A stretch of DNA of 64,000 bases from Saliniramus fredricksonii. GTDB lineage: Bacteria; Pseudomonadota; Alphaproteobacteria; Rhizobiales; Beijerinckiaceae. The notes beneath the pieces were generated by a model. It searched no databases. It was not told the origin of the DNA and saw only the letters and a list, made by a program, of their open reading frames with translations. This document shows, in pieces, positions 9,203 to 19,266 of this stretch; position 1 is the first letter of the stretch; each line of letters starts with the position of its first letter. A program made the translations under genes and the position numbers. The DNA lies in contig NZ_FMBM01000002.1 in NCBI RefSeq assembly GCF_900094735.1, forward strand, positions 558,001 to 622,000, in the 5' to 3' direction.

Positions 9203-11065
9203 TCAGCTCTTCGGGCCGTCGGGCTCCGGTTTCTCGCGGGTAATCAGCTTGCGCAGATTGTCCCACAGCTCGATCTTCACACCGTGCCGGCGCATGATGA
9301 AGCCCTGCTGGAGAACCGAGAGGAAGTTGTTCCAGGCCCAGTAGATCACCAGACCCGCCGGGAAGGAGGCGAGCAGGAAGGTGAAGATCACCGGCATCCA
9401 GGTGAAGACCGCCTTCTGGATCGGGTCGGCCGGCTCGGGGTTCATCTTCATCTGCACGAACATCGTGATCCCCATCAGGATCGGCCAGACACCGACCGTG
9501 AGCAGCGCCGGGACGGCGAAGGGCAACAGGCCGAACAGGTTGAAGATCGAAGTCGGATCGGGCGCCGCCAGATCCTGGATCCAGCCGAAGAACGGCGCGT
9601 GGCGCATCTCGATCGAGACGAACAGCACCTTGTAGAGCGCGAAGAAGACCGGGATCTGGATCAGCACGGGCCAGCAACCCGCCACGGGATTGATCTTCTC
9701 ACGCTTGTAGAGCTCCATCAGCTCCTGCTGCTGCTTCATGCGATCGTCCTTGTAGCGATCGCGTATGGACATCATCTCCGGCTGCACGGCCTTCATCTTG
9801 GCCATCGAGGCATAGGACTTGTTGGCGAGCGGCAGGAAGAGGATCTTCAGCAAGACCGTGACGATGAGGATCGCCACGCCGAAATTGCCCACGAGCGCAT
9901 TGAAGAAATCGAGCGCGTAGAACATCGGCTTGGTGATGAAGTAGAACCAGCCCCAGTCGATCAGCAGGTCGAAACGCAAAATGCCGTAATTGTCCTGGTA
10001 ACCGTCAATGACGTCGACTTCCTTGGCGCCGGCGAAGAGACGCTGCGTCACACCCCCGGTCTCGCCCGGTGCGATGGTCAGTCCCTGACCGAGCACGTCC
10101 GTCTGGAAGATCGGCCGATTGCCGCCCTCATCGACGGTGAAGCGGCCCTGGAAGGGCGTCGTCTGATCGGGAATGATCGTTGCGGCCCAGTACTTGTCGG
10201 TAATGCCGAGCCAGCCGCCGTTATTGTCGGCCCAGGTCGTGCCACGCACCGAGCCGGTAATGCGTGAGGCATCCAGCACGTTATCGTAGGAATATTCCTG
10301 CAAGCCTTCCTCGCCGAGCACGCCGATGAGGCCTTCATGCAGAATGAAGAATCCGATGGTCTCCGGCTCGCCATGGCGTGAAACCAGACCATAGGGGAAG
10401 ACGGTGACCGCATCCTCCGCCTGGTTGTCCACCCGGTCCTCAATCGTGAACATGGCATTGTCGTCGATCGCCACGACGCGGCTGAAGACGATGCCGGCCT
10501 CGTTCTCCCAGGTCAGGGTGACCGGAGCATCGGGGGTGAGCTGGTCGCGATCGGCCTCCCACAAGCTCTGCGAATCAGGCAGGCCGCCGGGCACGTCACC
10601 GACCCAGCCGAACTCGGCATAGTAAGGATCGGCGGAGCCGGTCGGCGACAGCAGCACGATGTTGTCGCTGTCGTCCTCGACATTCTCCTGATAGTCCTTG
10701 AGCACGATGTCATCGATGCGCGCCCCGCGCAGGTTCAGGGAACCGCGCTTGGAGGCGGTATCGATCATGACGCGCGGATTGGCAGCGAGTGCGGCCTCGC
10801 GCGTCTGCTCGACGGCGACGCCGGGCAATGCTCCCGTCGGAGCTGCAGGCTCTGCCGATCCGTCCGGCGCCGGCATCTGCGCCTCGCCGGGAACCGGTAT
10901 GTTCTGCTGCTGGCCCTGCGCCTCTTCCTGCTGGCTCTGCGCCATCTCGGCGTCCTGGCGCTGACGCTCCATCTGCGGTGCGCCATAGAAATAGGTCCAG
11001 CCGACGAAGACGAGGACCGAGAGCAGGATAGCCAGGATGAGGTTTTTGTTGTCCTCGCGATTCAT
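9203..11065 (-). CDS. yidC: Membrane protein insertase YidC
   Basis: YidC inserts and folds inner-membrane proteins, with or without the Sec translocon. The protein is 620 residues: an N-terminal membrane anchor ([10 protein letters not shown] then hydrophobic to about residue 25), a Gln/Pro-rich linker, a large periplasmic P1 domain, and a C-terminal 60K core with five helices, including [14 protein letters not shown] and [10 protein letters not shown]. The ATG at 11065 matches the family start; a TTG at 11092 in frame overlaps rnpA and is less likely. Confidence 0.95.
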   Translation of the reverse strand: MNREDNKNLILAILLSVLVFVGWTYFYGAPQMERQRQDAEMAQSQQEEAQGQQQNIPVPGEAQMPAPDGSAEPAAPTGALPGVAVEQTREAALAANPRVMIDTASKRGSLNLRGARIDDIVLKDYQENVEDDSDNIVLLSPTGSADPYYAEFGWVGDVPGGLPDSQSLWEADRDQLTPDAPVTLTWENEAGIVFSRVVAIDDNAMFTIEDRVDNQAEDAVTVFPYGLVSRHGEPETIGFFILHEGLIGVLGEEGLQEYSYDNVLDASRITGSVRGTTWADNNGGWLGITDKYWAATIIPDQTTPFQGRFTVDEGGNRPIFQTDVLGQGLTIAPGETGGVTQRLFAGAKEVDVIDGYQDNYGILRFDLLIDWGWFYFITKPMFYALDFFNALVGNFGVAILIVTVLLKILFLPLANKSYASMAKMKAVQPEMMSIRDRYKDDRMKQQQELMELYKREKINPVAGCWPVLIQIPVFFALYKVLFVSIEMRHAPFFGWIQDLAAPDPTSIFNLFGLLPFAVPALLTVGVWPILMGITMFVQMKMNPEPADPIQKAVFTWMPVIFTFLLASFPAGLVIYWAWNNFLSVLQQGFIMRRHGVKIELWDNLRKLITREKPEPDGPKS

Positions 11066-11088
11066 CGATTCCCGTCCACGCCTAGGCT

Positions 11089-11709
11089 TCAAGAATGTTG
11101 TGACGGGGCAGGCCCCGTTTTCGCCGCTATACCACCGCGTCCACGACGGCGATGCGACGATGGTGACCGCGCGCCCTGACCGCGACCTCGCTTAGCAGGA
11201 TCCCCCGGCTTCGTCACCCTGGGCAGTGCGCGCGCGAGATCCGCCACGAGTGCCTCGAATGGTGCGTCAATGGCGGGTCTGCGACCGATCACCACAATGT
11301 CCGCCGCGAGCGTCGGCCAGTCGGTTCGCGGGACCGTATTTGCACCTGCCGGCAGCGACACCGTCGGATCCGCCGTCGAGGCCGCGTTCGGGGCAATGTC
11401 CTGCCCTGCGCCCTCTGGCCGGAATGCTGCCGCGTCCGTCGCCGCGCTGCCCAGCAGCCTGACGGCCGCGCGCAGACGGCGCTTGATCCGGTTACGCTCG
11501 ACGGCGTTGCCGACCCGCTTCGTCAGCGTGAAACCGACGCGCATGCCCCCGGTCTCGTCGTCGCGCAGGCGGCCCTGGACCGTCATGCGCTCGCTATGAA
11601 AACGGCGGCCTGAAGCCGCCGCCAGGAAATCCCTGCGCTTGATCAGGCGCCTGAAAGGATAAAGCCGCGCATCAGAGCGCGAATCGTCCCGGCGCCCGTC
11701 AGTATTCAC
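11089..11709 (-). CDS. rnpA: Ribonuclease P protein component, extended
   Basis: RnpA binds the RNase P RNA for tRNA 5' maturation. The core is recognisable: [30 protein letters not shown] and D-I-V-V-I-G-R-R. At 206 residues it is much longer than the usual 115-135. About 45 residues rich in Ala/Pro/Thr are inserted between the RNR helix and the last core strand, and a basic Arg/Ser-rich tail follows. The GTG start at 11709 overlaps the rpmH stop by four bases, a classic coupled arrangement. Confidence 0.9.
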   Translation of the reverse strand: MNTDGRRDDSRSDARLYPFRRLIKRRDFLAAASGRRFHSERMTVQGRLRDDETGGMRVGFTLTKRVGNAVERNRIKRRLRAAVRLLGSAATDAAAFRPEGAGQDIAPNAASTADPTVSLPAGANTVPRTDWPTLAADIVVIGRRPAIDAPFEALVADLARALPRVTKPGDPAKRGRGQGARSPSSHRRRGRGGIAAKTGPAPSQHS

Positions 11710-11840
11710 GCGGAGAGACGCTTGCGGCCACGGGCGCGGCGCGCTGCGATGATCTTGCGGCCGCCGACAGTCGCCATACGGGCGCGAAAGCCGTGGCGGC
11801 GCTTGCGCACGATCTTGCTGGGTTGATACGTCCTTTTCAC
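11706..11840 (-). CDS. rpmH: 50S ribosomal protein L34
   Basis: A 44-residue, very basic ribosomal protein with the diagnostic order [21 protein letters not shown] and G-R-K[15 protein letters not shown]. It uses a GTG start at 11840. Its stop overlaps the GTG start of rnpA. First gene of the rpmH-rnpA-yidC-yihA group; its promoter must lie in 11841-12126, shared with the divergent acyl-CoA ligase. Confidence 0.97.
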   Translation of the reverse strand: MKRTYQPSKIVRKRRHGFRARMATVGGRKIIAARRARGRKRLSA

Positions 11841-12126
11841 GGCCTGTCTCCGGTCACATGGCACAGGCGCGAGCGGGCCGAGTGGCTCCGATTCCGTGCC
11901 TGCGCATCAATCTGGCTGCAATGGATGCGGCAGCACTCGCAGGCGAGCACTGTCGTCGATGGCGCGGCTTATGGCGGATGGCGCCCCGAAAGTCAACGCC
12001 GAACCCGCTTCACCCGCCGTGATTCCGGGCTCGACAGGCGCGTAATCACGATTACTCTGGACCCCGCCGGAAGCAGCGTGGCAAGCGCGCGCCGGCGCGA
12101 TCAGACGCGAGGGGAGGAGCGCGACC

Positions 12127-13752
12127 ATGGCGCATGCCTATGACGAACATCTCGACCGCAATCCGGCGAACCATCAGCCGTTGACGCCGCTGACCTTTCT
12201 GGAGCGCGCAGCGGCGGTTTTCCCCGATCATACCGCCATCATCCACGGCCCCTTGCAGCGCAATTATCGCGACTTCTACGCCCGCACCCGCCGCCTCGCC
12301 TCGGCGCTCGCCAAGGCCGGGATCGCGCGCGGCGATACGGTGGCGGCGATGCTCCCCAACATTCCCGCCATGCTCGAAGCGCATTATGCCGTTCCCATGA
12401 CCGGTGGCGTGCTCAACACGCTCAATACCCGCCTCGACCCCGCCGTGATCGCCTTCTCCCTCGATCACGGCGAGGCGAAGGTGCTGATCACCGATCGTGA
12501 ATTCGCGCCCACCATTGCCAGGGCCCTGGAACTCGCCAAGCGCAAGCCCATCGTGATCGATGTGGACGATCCCGTCTATGATGGCCCTGGTGAGCGGCTC
12601 GGCTCCATCGATTACGAGGATTTCCTCGCCTCCGGCGATCCGGAATTCGCCTGGACCATGCCCGGTGACGAATGGGATGCGATCACGCTGAACTATACCT
12701 CGGGCACGACCGGTGATCCGAAGGGCGTCGTCTACCACCATCGCGGCGCCTATCTGCTCGCCATGGGCAATATCGTCACCTGCGGCATGGGCAAGCATCC
12801 GATCTATCTTTGGACATTGCCGATGTTCCACTGCAACGGCTGGTGCTTTCCCTGGTCGATCTCGATCGTCGCGGGCACGCATGTCTGCCTGCGGCAGGTG
12901 CGTGCGAAGGCGATGTATGATGCGCTGGCCGATCATGGCGTCACGCATCTGTGCGGCGCGCCGATCGTGATGTCGACGCTGCTGAACGCGCCGGAGGCGG
13001 AGCAGCGAGAATTCGTCCAGAGCGTCGATTTCTTCACCGCCGCCGCGCCCCCGCCCGAATCGGTGCTCGCCGCCATGAAGGAGCGCGGCTTCAACGTCAC
13101 CCATATCTACGGGCTGACCGAGACCTACGGCCCCTCCGTCGTCAATGACTGGAATCGCGACTGGGATAGCCTGGACGCCTCCTCCTACGCGGCGAAGAAG
13201 GCGCGCCAGGGCGTGCGCTACGTCACGCTGGAGGGGCTCGACGTGCTCGATCCGCAGACGCTGGAGCCGGTTCCCGCCGACGGCGCGACGATGGGCGAGG
13301 TGATGATGCGCGGCAATGTGGTGATGAAGGGTTATCTGAAGAACCCGGACGCCACGCAAAAGGCCTTTGCCGGGGGCTGGTTCCATTCCGGTGATCTGGG
13401 CGTGAAATATCCTGATGGCTATATCCAGCTCAAGGACCGCTCCAAGGACATCATCATCTCCGGCGGTGAGAACATCTCCTCGATCGAGGTGGAGGAAGCG
13501 CTCTACAAGCATCCCGACATCGCCGCCTGCGCCGTGGTCGCCAAACCGGACGAGAAATGGGGCGAGACCCCTTGCGCCTTCATTGAGCTGAAGCCGGGGC
13601 GAGACCTTGCCGAAAAGGATGTGATCGCCTGGTGCCGGGAGCATCTCGCGGCCTATAAATGTCCGCGCACCGTGGTCTTCACGGAAGTGCCCAAGACCTC
13701 GACCGGCAAGATCCAGAAATTCCGCCTGCGCGAGATGGCCAAAGCGCTCTGA
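12127..13752 (+). CDS. Acyl-CoA synthetase (AMP-binding; medium-chain or DmdB-like)
   Basis: This 541-residue adenylate-forming enzyme joins a carboxylic acid to CoA through an acyl-AMP. It has the P-loop-like Y-T-S-G-T-T-G-D-P-K-G-V, the A5-type Y-G-L-T-E-T-Y-G-P, the hinge D-R-S-K-D-I-I-I-S-G-G-E-N-I and the C-terminal lysine in S-T-G-K-I-Q-K-F. The L-P-M-F-H-C-N-G-W segment resembles the fatty-acid and methylmercaptopropionate CoA ligase group. Substrate cannot be read from the sequence. It stands alone, convergent with purC. Confidence 0.88.
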   Translation: MAHAYDEHLDRNPANHQPLTPLTFLERAAAVFPDHTAIIHGPLQRNYRDFYARTRRLASALAKAGIARGDTVAAMLPNIPAMLEAHYAVPMTGGVLNTLNTRLDPAVIAFSLDHGEAKVLITDREFAPTIARALELAKRKPIVIDVDDPVYDGPGERLGSIDYEDFLASGDPEFAWTMPGDEWDAITLNYTSGTTGDPKGVVYHHRGAYLLAMGNIVTCGMGKHPIYLWTLPMFHCNGWCFPWSISIVAGTHVCLRQVRAKAMYDALADHGVTHLCGAPIVMSTLLNAPEAEQREFVQSVDFFTAAAPPPESVLAAMKERGFNVTHIYGLTETYGPSVVNDWNRDWDSLDASSYAAKKARQGVRYVTLEGLDVLDPQTLEPVPADGATMGEVMMRGNVVMKGYLKNPDATQKAFAGGWFHSGDLGVKYPDGYIQLKDRSKDIIISGGENISSIEVEEALYKHPDIAACAVVAKPDEKWGETPCAFIELKPGRDLAEKDVIAWCREHLAAYKCPRTVVFTEVPKTSTGKIQKFRLREMAKAL

Positions 13753-13762
13753 GGGCCCAAAG

Positions 13763-13794
13763 AAAACGCGCCGGGGCTCGTCGCACCGGCGCGT
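13763..13794 (-). terminator. Rho-independent terminator of purC
   Basis: ACGCGCCGG (13766-13774) and CCGGCGCGT (13786-13794) form a 9-bp stem with an 11-base loop. On the minus strand the stem is followed by TTTTCTTT, so it terminates purC; it may also stop the convergent ligase transcript. Confidence 0.75.
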
Positions 13795-13817
13795 GCATCA
13801 TGCCTGTCGCGCGTCGC

Positions 13818-14582
13818 TTACTGCACGAGGCGGGGCCCACCCATCGGGGTGCTCTCGTTCTCCGAGAGGATGCCGAGCCGGCGCGCCACTTCGGAATAGG
13901 CCTCGATCAGCCCGCCGAGATCGCGGCGGAAACGGTCCTTGTCCATCTTGTCGTTGGACTTGATGTCCCACAGGCGGCAGGAATCGGGGGAGATCTCGTC
14001 GGCGAGGACGATGCGCATCATGTCACCCTCCCACAGACGCCCCGTCTCCATCTTGAAATCGACGAGGCGGATGCCGACGCCGAGGAAGAGGCCGGAGAGA
14101 AAATCGTTGACGCGGATGGCCAGCGCCATGATGTCGTCGATTTCCTGCGGCGTGGCCCAGCCGAAGGCGGTGATGTGCTCTTCCGAGACCATCGGATCGT
14201 CGAGCTTGTCGCTTTTATAGTAGAACTCGATGATCGAGCGCGGCAGTTGGGTGCCTTCCTCGATGCCGAGACGCTTCGACAGTGATCCGGCGGCGACGTT
14301 GCGCACCACCACTTCGAGCGGGATGATCTCGACTTCGCGGATCAGCTGCTCGCGCATGTTCAGGCGGCGGATGAAATGCGTGGGAACGCCGATATCATTG
14401 AGATTCTGGAAGACGAACTCGCTGATACGGTTGTTCAGGACGCCTTTCCCGTCGACGATTTCGTGTTTCTTGGCATTGAAGGCGGTGGCGTCGTCCTTGA
14501 AGTGCTGGATGAGCGTTCCGGGTTCGGGCCCCTCGAAAAGGACCTTGGCCTTGCCCTCGTATATGCGACGGCGGCGATTCAT
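13818..14582 (-). CDS. purC: Phosphoribosylaminoimidazole-succinocarboxamide synthase
   Basis: PurC ligates aspartate to CAIR in purine synthesis. The 254-residue protein has [31 protein letters not shown] and [11 protein letters not shown]. The start at 14582 ([11 protein letters not shown]) matches the alphaproteobacterial family start; an upstream ATG at 14612 adds ten residues and has an AGGAG 13 bases ahead, so it remains possible. Confidence 0.94.
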   Translation of the reverse strand: MNRRRRIYEGKAKVLFEGPEPGTLIQHFKDDATAFNAKKHEIVDGKGVLNNRISEFVFQNLNDIGVPTHFIRRLNMREQLIREVEIIPLEVVVRNVAAGSLSKRLGIEEGTQLPRSIIEFYYKSDKLDDPMVSEEHITAFGWATPQEIDDIMALAIRVNDFLSGLFLGVGIRLVDFKMETGRLWEGDMMRIVLADEISPDSCRLWDIKSNDKMDKDRFRRDLGGLIEAYSEVARRLGILSENESTPMGGPRLVQ

Positions 14583-14878
14583 GAGCGTATACCGTGTTTT
14601 GTTGAAGTCCATGGACGGAAAAGCGGCTCCTGGTCACGATCGGCTGCGCGGGGCGAAATTCCGGCGCGGTCGAACGGCTCGGGGCCGCCCGCTGGCGCGC
14701 AACCTATCTGATCGCACGGCAATGCACAACGAAGCTTTCGCACTGCGCGGCGGATTGTCGGGAATCAGCGCCCATCCGCAACGACACGGGTGGCGTGGCC
14801 GGGCAGGGGGGGCTATACCCGATTCCACACGGGTGGCGTTCGCAGCCGCCGCATCGAGCCCGAACCAACGAGCAGACA

Positions 14879-15193
14879 ATGACCACATTCGACGACCGCA
14901 AGGATGCCTTCGAGAACAAGTTCGCGCATGACGAGGAACTGCGCTTCAAGGCGATGGCCCGCCGCAACAAGCTTCTGGGTCTCTGGGCCGCCGAGAAGCT
15001 CGGCAAGAGCGGCGCTGAGGCCGAGGAATACGCCAAGAGCGTCGTGCTCGCCGATTTCGAGGAGCCGGGTGACGAAGACGTCTTCCGCAAGGTGCGCGGC
15101 GATCTCGACGCCTCGGTGAGCGATCAGGAAATCCGCAGCCAGATGGTGGCGCTCCTCGCCCAGGCAGTGGAATCCGTGCAGAAGGGAAGCTGA
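14879..15193 (+). CDS. DUF1476 protein, ATPase inhibitor subunit zeta
   Basis: A 104-residue, highly charged helical protein starting M-T-T-F-D-D-R-K-D-A-F-E-N-K-F-A-H-D and containing L-R-F-K-A-M-A-R-R-N-K-L-L-G-L-W-A-A. This is the alphaproteobacterial DUF1476 family. In Paracoccus denitrificans its member is the zeta subunit, which blocks rotation of the F1-ATPase in the hydrolysis direction. That role is carried over here by family membership. Divergent from purC and alone in its transcription unit. Confidence 0.9.
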   Translation: MTTFDDRKDAFENKFAHDEELRFKAMARRNKLLGLWAAEKLGKSGAEAEEYAKSVVLADFEEPGDEDVFRKVRGDLDASVSDQEIRSQMVALLAQAVESVQKGS

Positions 15194-15394
15194 TTCCCCG
15201 GCAGCGGGATGCGCCGCACGGCAATCCGGGCAAAGCCGATTTCCGACAAGGCCGATCAGGCAGTCCCGCGCATTCACCGGCAGGCGGATTCGCGGGATGA
15301 TGCGGCTTCGACAGGTGTTCTCCCAGTGAGGGTGCACCAGCCTGCGCCGGGCGCACGAGGCGGTGTTACGGCGTGAATTCAGGGGAGTCAGCCG

Positions 15395-16450
15395 ATGAAT
15401 CGCGATAAGCTCGAAGCCTTGCGCGCCCGCTACGCCAACGCGAAGGGCGGGGATATTTTCGATCCCGATTTTCGCCGCGTCGCCGATACCCAGTTTCGTG
15501 ACGGCGAAAATCGCGCCTGGCCTTTCATGAATCCGGGCACGCTCCTGGATGCGCCCTATCGCCCGGACGCCGCGCGCGCGGGCTATGCCGATCTCGATGT
15601 GGCGCTCGTCGGCGTGCCGATGGATCTCGGCGTGACGAACCGCAACGGCTCGCGCTTCGGCCCGCGTGCCGTGCGCAATATCGAGCGGGTCGGGCCCTAC
15701 GAGCATGTCTTCAAGGCGCTGCCGGTGCATGAATTGCGTGTCGCGGATATCGGCGATGTGCCGCTGCAGAGTCGCTTCTCCCTTGAGCAATGCCATGCCG
15801 ATATCGAGGCCTGCTTCATGGCGATCGCCGATGCCGGCGTGCGGCATCTCGCCGTGGGTGGCGATCATTCGATCACCCTGCCGATCCTGAAGGCGCTGGG
15901 GCGCGACCGCCCGCTCGGCATGATCCATATCGACGCGCATTGCGACACCTCCGGTGAATTCGAGGGCGCCAAGTTCCACCATGGCGGCCCGTTCCGCCGG
16001 GCGGTTCTTGATGGCGTGCTCGATCCCGAGCGCACCGTCCAGATCGGCATTCGCGGCGCAGCCGAATGGCTGTGGGAATTCTCCTACGAATCCGGCATGC
16101 GCGTCATCCATGCCGAGGAGGTCGACGCGCTCGGCATTCCGGAGGTGATCCGCCAGGCGCGTGAGGTCGTCGGGGACGGGCCGGTCTATGTCAGTTTCGA
16201 CATCGATTCGATCGACCCCGCCTTCGCGCCGGGGACCGGCACGCCGGAAGTTGGCGGGCTGACGCCGCGCGAGGTACTGGCCATGATGCGCGGCTTTGCG
16301 GGGCTCGACGTCATTGGCGGCGACGTGGTCGAGGTGGCGCCGCAATATGATGCGACCAGCAACACCGCGCATGTCGCGGCACAGATGGCGCTCGAAATCC
16401 TCTGCCTGATGGCCCGCGCGCCCTCGATGGGCCAGCCTTCCGGGGGCTGA
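15395..16450 (+). CDS. speB: Agmatinase-family ureohydrolase
   Basis: This 351-residue dimanganese ureohydrolase removes urea from a guanidino compound. Metal-binding motifs are complete: G-G-D-H-S-I-T, H-I-D-A-H-C-D and S-F-D-I-D-S-I-D-P, with E-V-G-G-L-T-P-R-E nearby. Agmatine is the commonest substrate for this branch, but guanidinobutyrate or guanidinopropionate hydrolases look very similar, so the symbol is provisional. An AGGGGAG ribosome site precedes the ATG. No polyamine genes adjoin it. Confidence 0.8.
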   Translation: MNRDKLEALRARYANAKGGDIFDPDFRRVADTQFRDGENRAWPFMNPGTLLDAPYRPDAARAGYADLDVALVGVPMDLGVTNRNGSRFGPRAVRNIERVGPYEHVFKALPVHELRVADIGDVPLQSRFSLEQCHADIEACFMAIADAGVRHLAVGGDHSITLPILKALGRDRPLGMIHIDAHCDTSGEFEGAKFHHGGPFRRAVLDGVLDPERTVQIGIRGAAEWLWEFSYESGMRVIHAEEVDALGIPEVIRQAREVVGDGPVYVSFDIDSIDPAFAPGTGTPEVGGLTPREVLAMMRGFAGLDVIGGDVVEVAPQYDATSNTAHVAAQMALEILCLMARAPSMGQPSGG

Positions 16451-16458
16451 GCGGCCTC

Positions 16459-17019
16459 TCAGAGCGGAACGCGATAATAGCCCAAAGCCTCGGCAAGCTC
16501 ATTTTCCTCATAGCCGAAATGCGAGGCGACGACCGCGTGCAACGCGTCGAATACGGCGCGGACATCCTTCAGCGCCTGCGGCGAAGGCGTGCGCATGATG
16601 GCAATGGCCGCCTGTTCGAGGCGTTCGAGCAGGGTGTGGACGATTTCGTGCTCCTGCGAGAGCCGGTCGATCACGGCTCTCAACCCCGCGCTCTGCTCCC
16701 GCAGGCGGGGGAAGATCTCCTGATCCTCGATGGTGTGGTGCAGGGTGAGCATCTGGCATTCCTGCCCGCAAAGGGTGCCGACGCGGCGGAAGTTGTCCAG
16801 CATCGCCATGTCGCCGATCTCGCGCGCGAGCGCTGCGGCATCGCCGGTGCCTTGTTCGAGCGCGCTGATTGCCCGGGCGATCGTTGCCATTTGCTGCAGA
16901 TGAAATCGGTGAAACAGGGAAAGCCGCCGGCCATGCGCCCGGTCCGCTTCGGTGGCATCGGGTATGGCGGGCGCGCGGGGGCGGGTTTCGTCGTCGAGAA
17001 ACGGAATATCGTCGATCAC
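16459..17019 (-). CDS. Hemerythrin-domain protein
   Basis: A roughly 186-residue protein with a four-helix hemerythrin pattern: His in an H-G-R-R-L-S-L-F-H-R-F-H segment, H-H-T-I-E-D-Q-E-I-F-P, Q-E-H-E-I-V-H and H-F-G-Y-E-E-N-E-L. These histidines and carboxylates would bind a di-iron centre for oxygen, redox or metal handling. I prefer the GTG at 17019, but the frame extends to an ATG at 17118 and no strong ribosome site settles it. Its stop lies 8 bases from that of the convergent agmatinase-family gene. Confidence 0.8.
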   Translation of the reverse strand: MIDDIPFLDDETRPRAPAIPDATEADRAHGRRLSLFHRFHLQQMATIARAISALEQGTGDAAALAREIGDMAMLDNFRRVGTLCGQECQMLTLHHTIEDQEIFPRLREQSAGLRAVIDRLSQEHEIVHTLLERLEQAAIAIMRTPSPQALKDVRAVFDALHAVVASHFGYEENELAEALGYYRVPL

Positions 17020-17317
17020 GGCAGTATCATCCCGGTTGGAACACGCAGCGCTGAATTGTCGATCTGGCGCGCAGGCGCACGGCATGACGGCGCGATCATG
17101 CGGGCGCAAGCAAGTCAAAACGGCTCATCAGGCCTCATCGGACTGCGCGGGCTCAAGAGCCCATGGTTCGTGAAATAATGTGCGATAGCGCACCTGTCGA
17201 TCGATGAATCGGCAACGCTTCGATTGCATGATCGCAAGCAAGTTGCATTTTGAGTGATATCTACTGCTGTTTTACGTATTTTTAAGCGGGAGATTGTAGA
17301 TTTGGTTGCTGAAGTGG

Positions 17318-17366
17318 GAAAATTTATGAATAAAAATAAAAATAAACAAAATTTTCCCGTTTTTTT
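17318..17366 (+). promoter_or_regulatory. AT-rich inverted repeat plus T-run in the chemoreceptor leader
   Basis: GGGAAAATTT (17318-17327) and AAATTTTCCC (17349-17358) are perfect inverted repeats around a 21-base A-rich loop. They are followed by G and seven T (17359-17366), only 25 bases before the chemoreceptor ATG. The shape resembles a weak terminator or attenuator. The surrounding 130 bases are markedly AT-rich. Confidence 0.5.
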
Positions 17367-17390
17367 AGTGTGGCTGATCGAGGAAAGTCC

Positions 17391-19094
17391 ATGTTGAGCA
17401 AAATGAAACTCGCGTCGCGGATCGTCGCGTTGGTCGTCGTCGCGGTCTTCGTCACCGCTGGCGGCATGTTCTTTGCGACATCCGTCGAGCTCTCGCAGCA
17501 GCTGGAGACGCGTGAATACGAAACCGGGCGCGATCATATCCGCACGCTCGGGGTCGTTTTCGAGGATCATTTCCCCGGAGCCCAGGTCGACATTCGCGAT
17601 GGTGTCGTCGAACGGGCCGTCAGCCCTTCGCTGATCGATTTCGATGACCATTCGATCGTCGACATGACCTCGGTCCTGACCGGCGGCGTCGCCACCGTCT
17701 TCGCCATGGATCCGTCCGAGAACAATTTCATCCGCCGCTCCACCAACCTGCGGAAGGAGAATGGCGAGCGCGCCTTCGGCACTTATCTCGATCCCGGCCA
17801 CCCGGCCCAGGAGGTCGTGCGCGCGGGCGAGACCTATGTCGGACCCGCCACCCTGTTCGGGCGTGATTACGTCACCGTCTACCATCCGACTGTCGATGCA
17901 CAGAGCGGCGCGGTGAACGGCATCCTGTTCATCGGCCTGCATGTCGAGTCGCTTCTCGCGGCCCAGGCGAGCGCGACGCGTACCATGCTGATCGCCGCCT
18001 TTGTGCTCGCCCTCGTCGTGACCGGGGCTGCTGCCTATGCCGCAAAGCGTCTGTTCCGCCCGCTCAACCAGATCTCGCATCGGGTCACCGCACTGGCCGA
18101 GAACGATCTCGACACGCCGATCCCGCATCGTGAGCGTGGCGACGAGATCGGCGATGTCGCCCGCGCCCTTGAAATCCTGCGCGACAACAGCGCCACCGGC
18201 GCCGCGATCCGCAAGGAGCGCGAGGAGGCGGAGGCGCGCACGCAGGAGCTGCGGGCCCGGCGTGATGCGGCGATCGAGGATTTCCGTCGCAACGCCGCCG
18301 CGAAGCTGGGTGAGTTGACCGGCAATATGGCGAGCCTGCGCGAGCGCGCCGCGGATCTCACGGAGGTTGCCTCCGATTCCGCCGAAGCGATCAACAACGC
18401 CACCGGCGGATCGCAGGAAACGGCCTCGAATGTCGGTACCGTCGCGAGCGCGGCGGAGGAGCTTTCCGCCTCCATCTCGGAGATCTCCGGCCAGCTGGAA
18501 CGGGCACGCGAGGTCGTGGAGCAGGGGCTGAGCGATACCGAAGCCACCAACACGCAGATCTCGGGCCTGGCCGAGGCGGCCCAGCGTATCGGCGATGTGG
18601 TCGATCTGATCCGCTCGATTGCCGATCAGACCAACCTGCTCGCCCTCAACGCCACCATCGAGGCGGCGCGCGCGGGGGAGGCGGGCAAGGGCTTTGCCGT
18701 GGTCGCCGCAGAAGTGAAGACGCTCGCCACCCAGACGGCGAATGCCACCGAGGAGATCGCCAAGCAGATCGCCGGCATCCAGACCTCGACGGGCAGCGCC
18801 GTCAACGCGATCCAGCAGATCACCGAGCGCATGCGCGAGATCAACAGCGCCACCGTGACCATCGCCTCGGCCATGACCCAGCAGGGCGCGGCGACTTCGG
18901 AAATTTCCCGCAATGTTCAGCATGCGGCGAAGGGGACCGAAGGCGTCACCCAGGGGCTGGGCAAGGTCGCCGCCGCCGCCGAGCGAACCAGCGGTTCCGC
19001 CGACACCGTTCGCGAGGCCTCCGAATCGGCCGACAAGCTCACCGCGAGCCTGCAGAAGGAAATCGACGTCTTCCTCGATCGCGTTGCGGCCTGA
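17391..19094 (+). CDS. Methyl-accepting chemotaxis protein with periplasmic Cache sensor
   Basis: A 567-residue chemoreceptor. Order: membrane helix at about 8-30, periplasmic sensor to about 195 ([12 protein letters not shown], Cache_3-Cache_2-like), second helix at about 198-222, HAMP, then the coiled-coil signalling domain with the tip [19 protein letters not shown]. The ligand is unknown. The ATG at 17391 follows GAGGAAAG at proper spacing; a GTG at 17370 in frame is less likely. No CheB/CheR pentapeptide is visible at the end. Confidence 0.92.
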   Translation: MLSKMKLASRIVALVVVAVFVTAGGMFFATSVELSQQLETREYETGRDHIRTLGVVFEDHFPGAQVDIRDGVVERAVSPSLIDFDDHSIVDMTSVLTGGVATVFAMDPSENNFIRRSTNLRKENGERAFGTYLDPGHPAQEVVRAGETYVGPATLFGRDYVTVYHPTVDAQSGAVNGILFIGLHVESLLAAQASATRTMLIAAFVLALVVTGAAAYAAKRLFRPLNQISHRVTALAENDLDTPIPHRERGDEIGDVARALEILRDNSATGAAIRKEREEAEARTQELRARRDAAIEDFRRNAAAKLGELTGNMASLRERAADLTEVASDSAEAINNATGGSQETASNVGTVASAAEELSASISEISGQLERAREVVEQGLSDTEATNTQISGLAEAAQRIGDVVDLIRSIADQTNLLALNATIEAARAGEAGKGFAVVAAEVKTLATQTANATEEIAKQIAGIQTSTGSAVNAIQQITERMREINSATVTIASAMTQQGAATSEISRNVQHAAKGTEGVTQGLGKVAAAAERTSGSADTVREASESADKLTASLQKEIDVFLDRVAA

Positions 19095-19123
19095 GCAGCA
19101 AGCCTTTTTCGACCCGAAGCCAA

Positions 19124-19156
19124 GCGCGGAGCACCATGCGGCTCCGCGCCTTTTTC
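19124..19156 (+). terminator. Rho-independent terminator after the chemoreceptor
   Basis: GCGCGGAGC (19124-19132) pairs with GCTCCGCGC (19141-19149) across an 8-base loop and is followed by CTTTTTCTT. It lies 30 bases after the chemoreceptor stop, isolating it from xdhA. Confidence 0.85.
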
Positions 19157-19266
19157 TTGGGTTGCGCGTGTTCCCCAGCGGAAAGAACCACCGCCCCGTT
19201 GGCAGCAGCGATTTCCTGCCCCATCATCACCCGGAGAGGATCAGGAACGGGGAATGGTGGCGCATC

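Noticed and set aside
8421-9677. 418-residue version of YihA with a long N-terminal extension
   Set aside because: The extension is a shadow of yidC; a good ribosome site and the family start support 9113.
12052-13644. 530-codon open frame on the minus strand opposite the acyl-CoA ligase
   Set aside because: It is the antisense of a clear AMP-binding enzyme, with His/Arg/Asp-rich low-complexity translation typical of GC-rich shadow frames.
17115-18923. 602-codon minus-strand frame opposite the chemoreceptor
   Set aside because: The plus strand has complete chemoreceptor domains; the antisense product has no recognisable motif.
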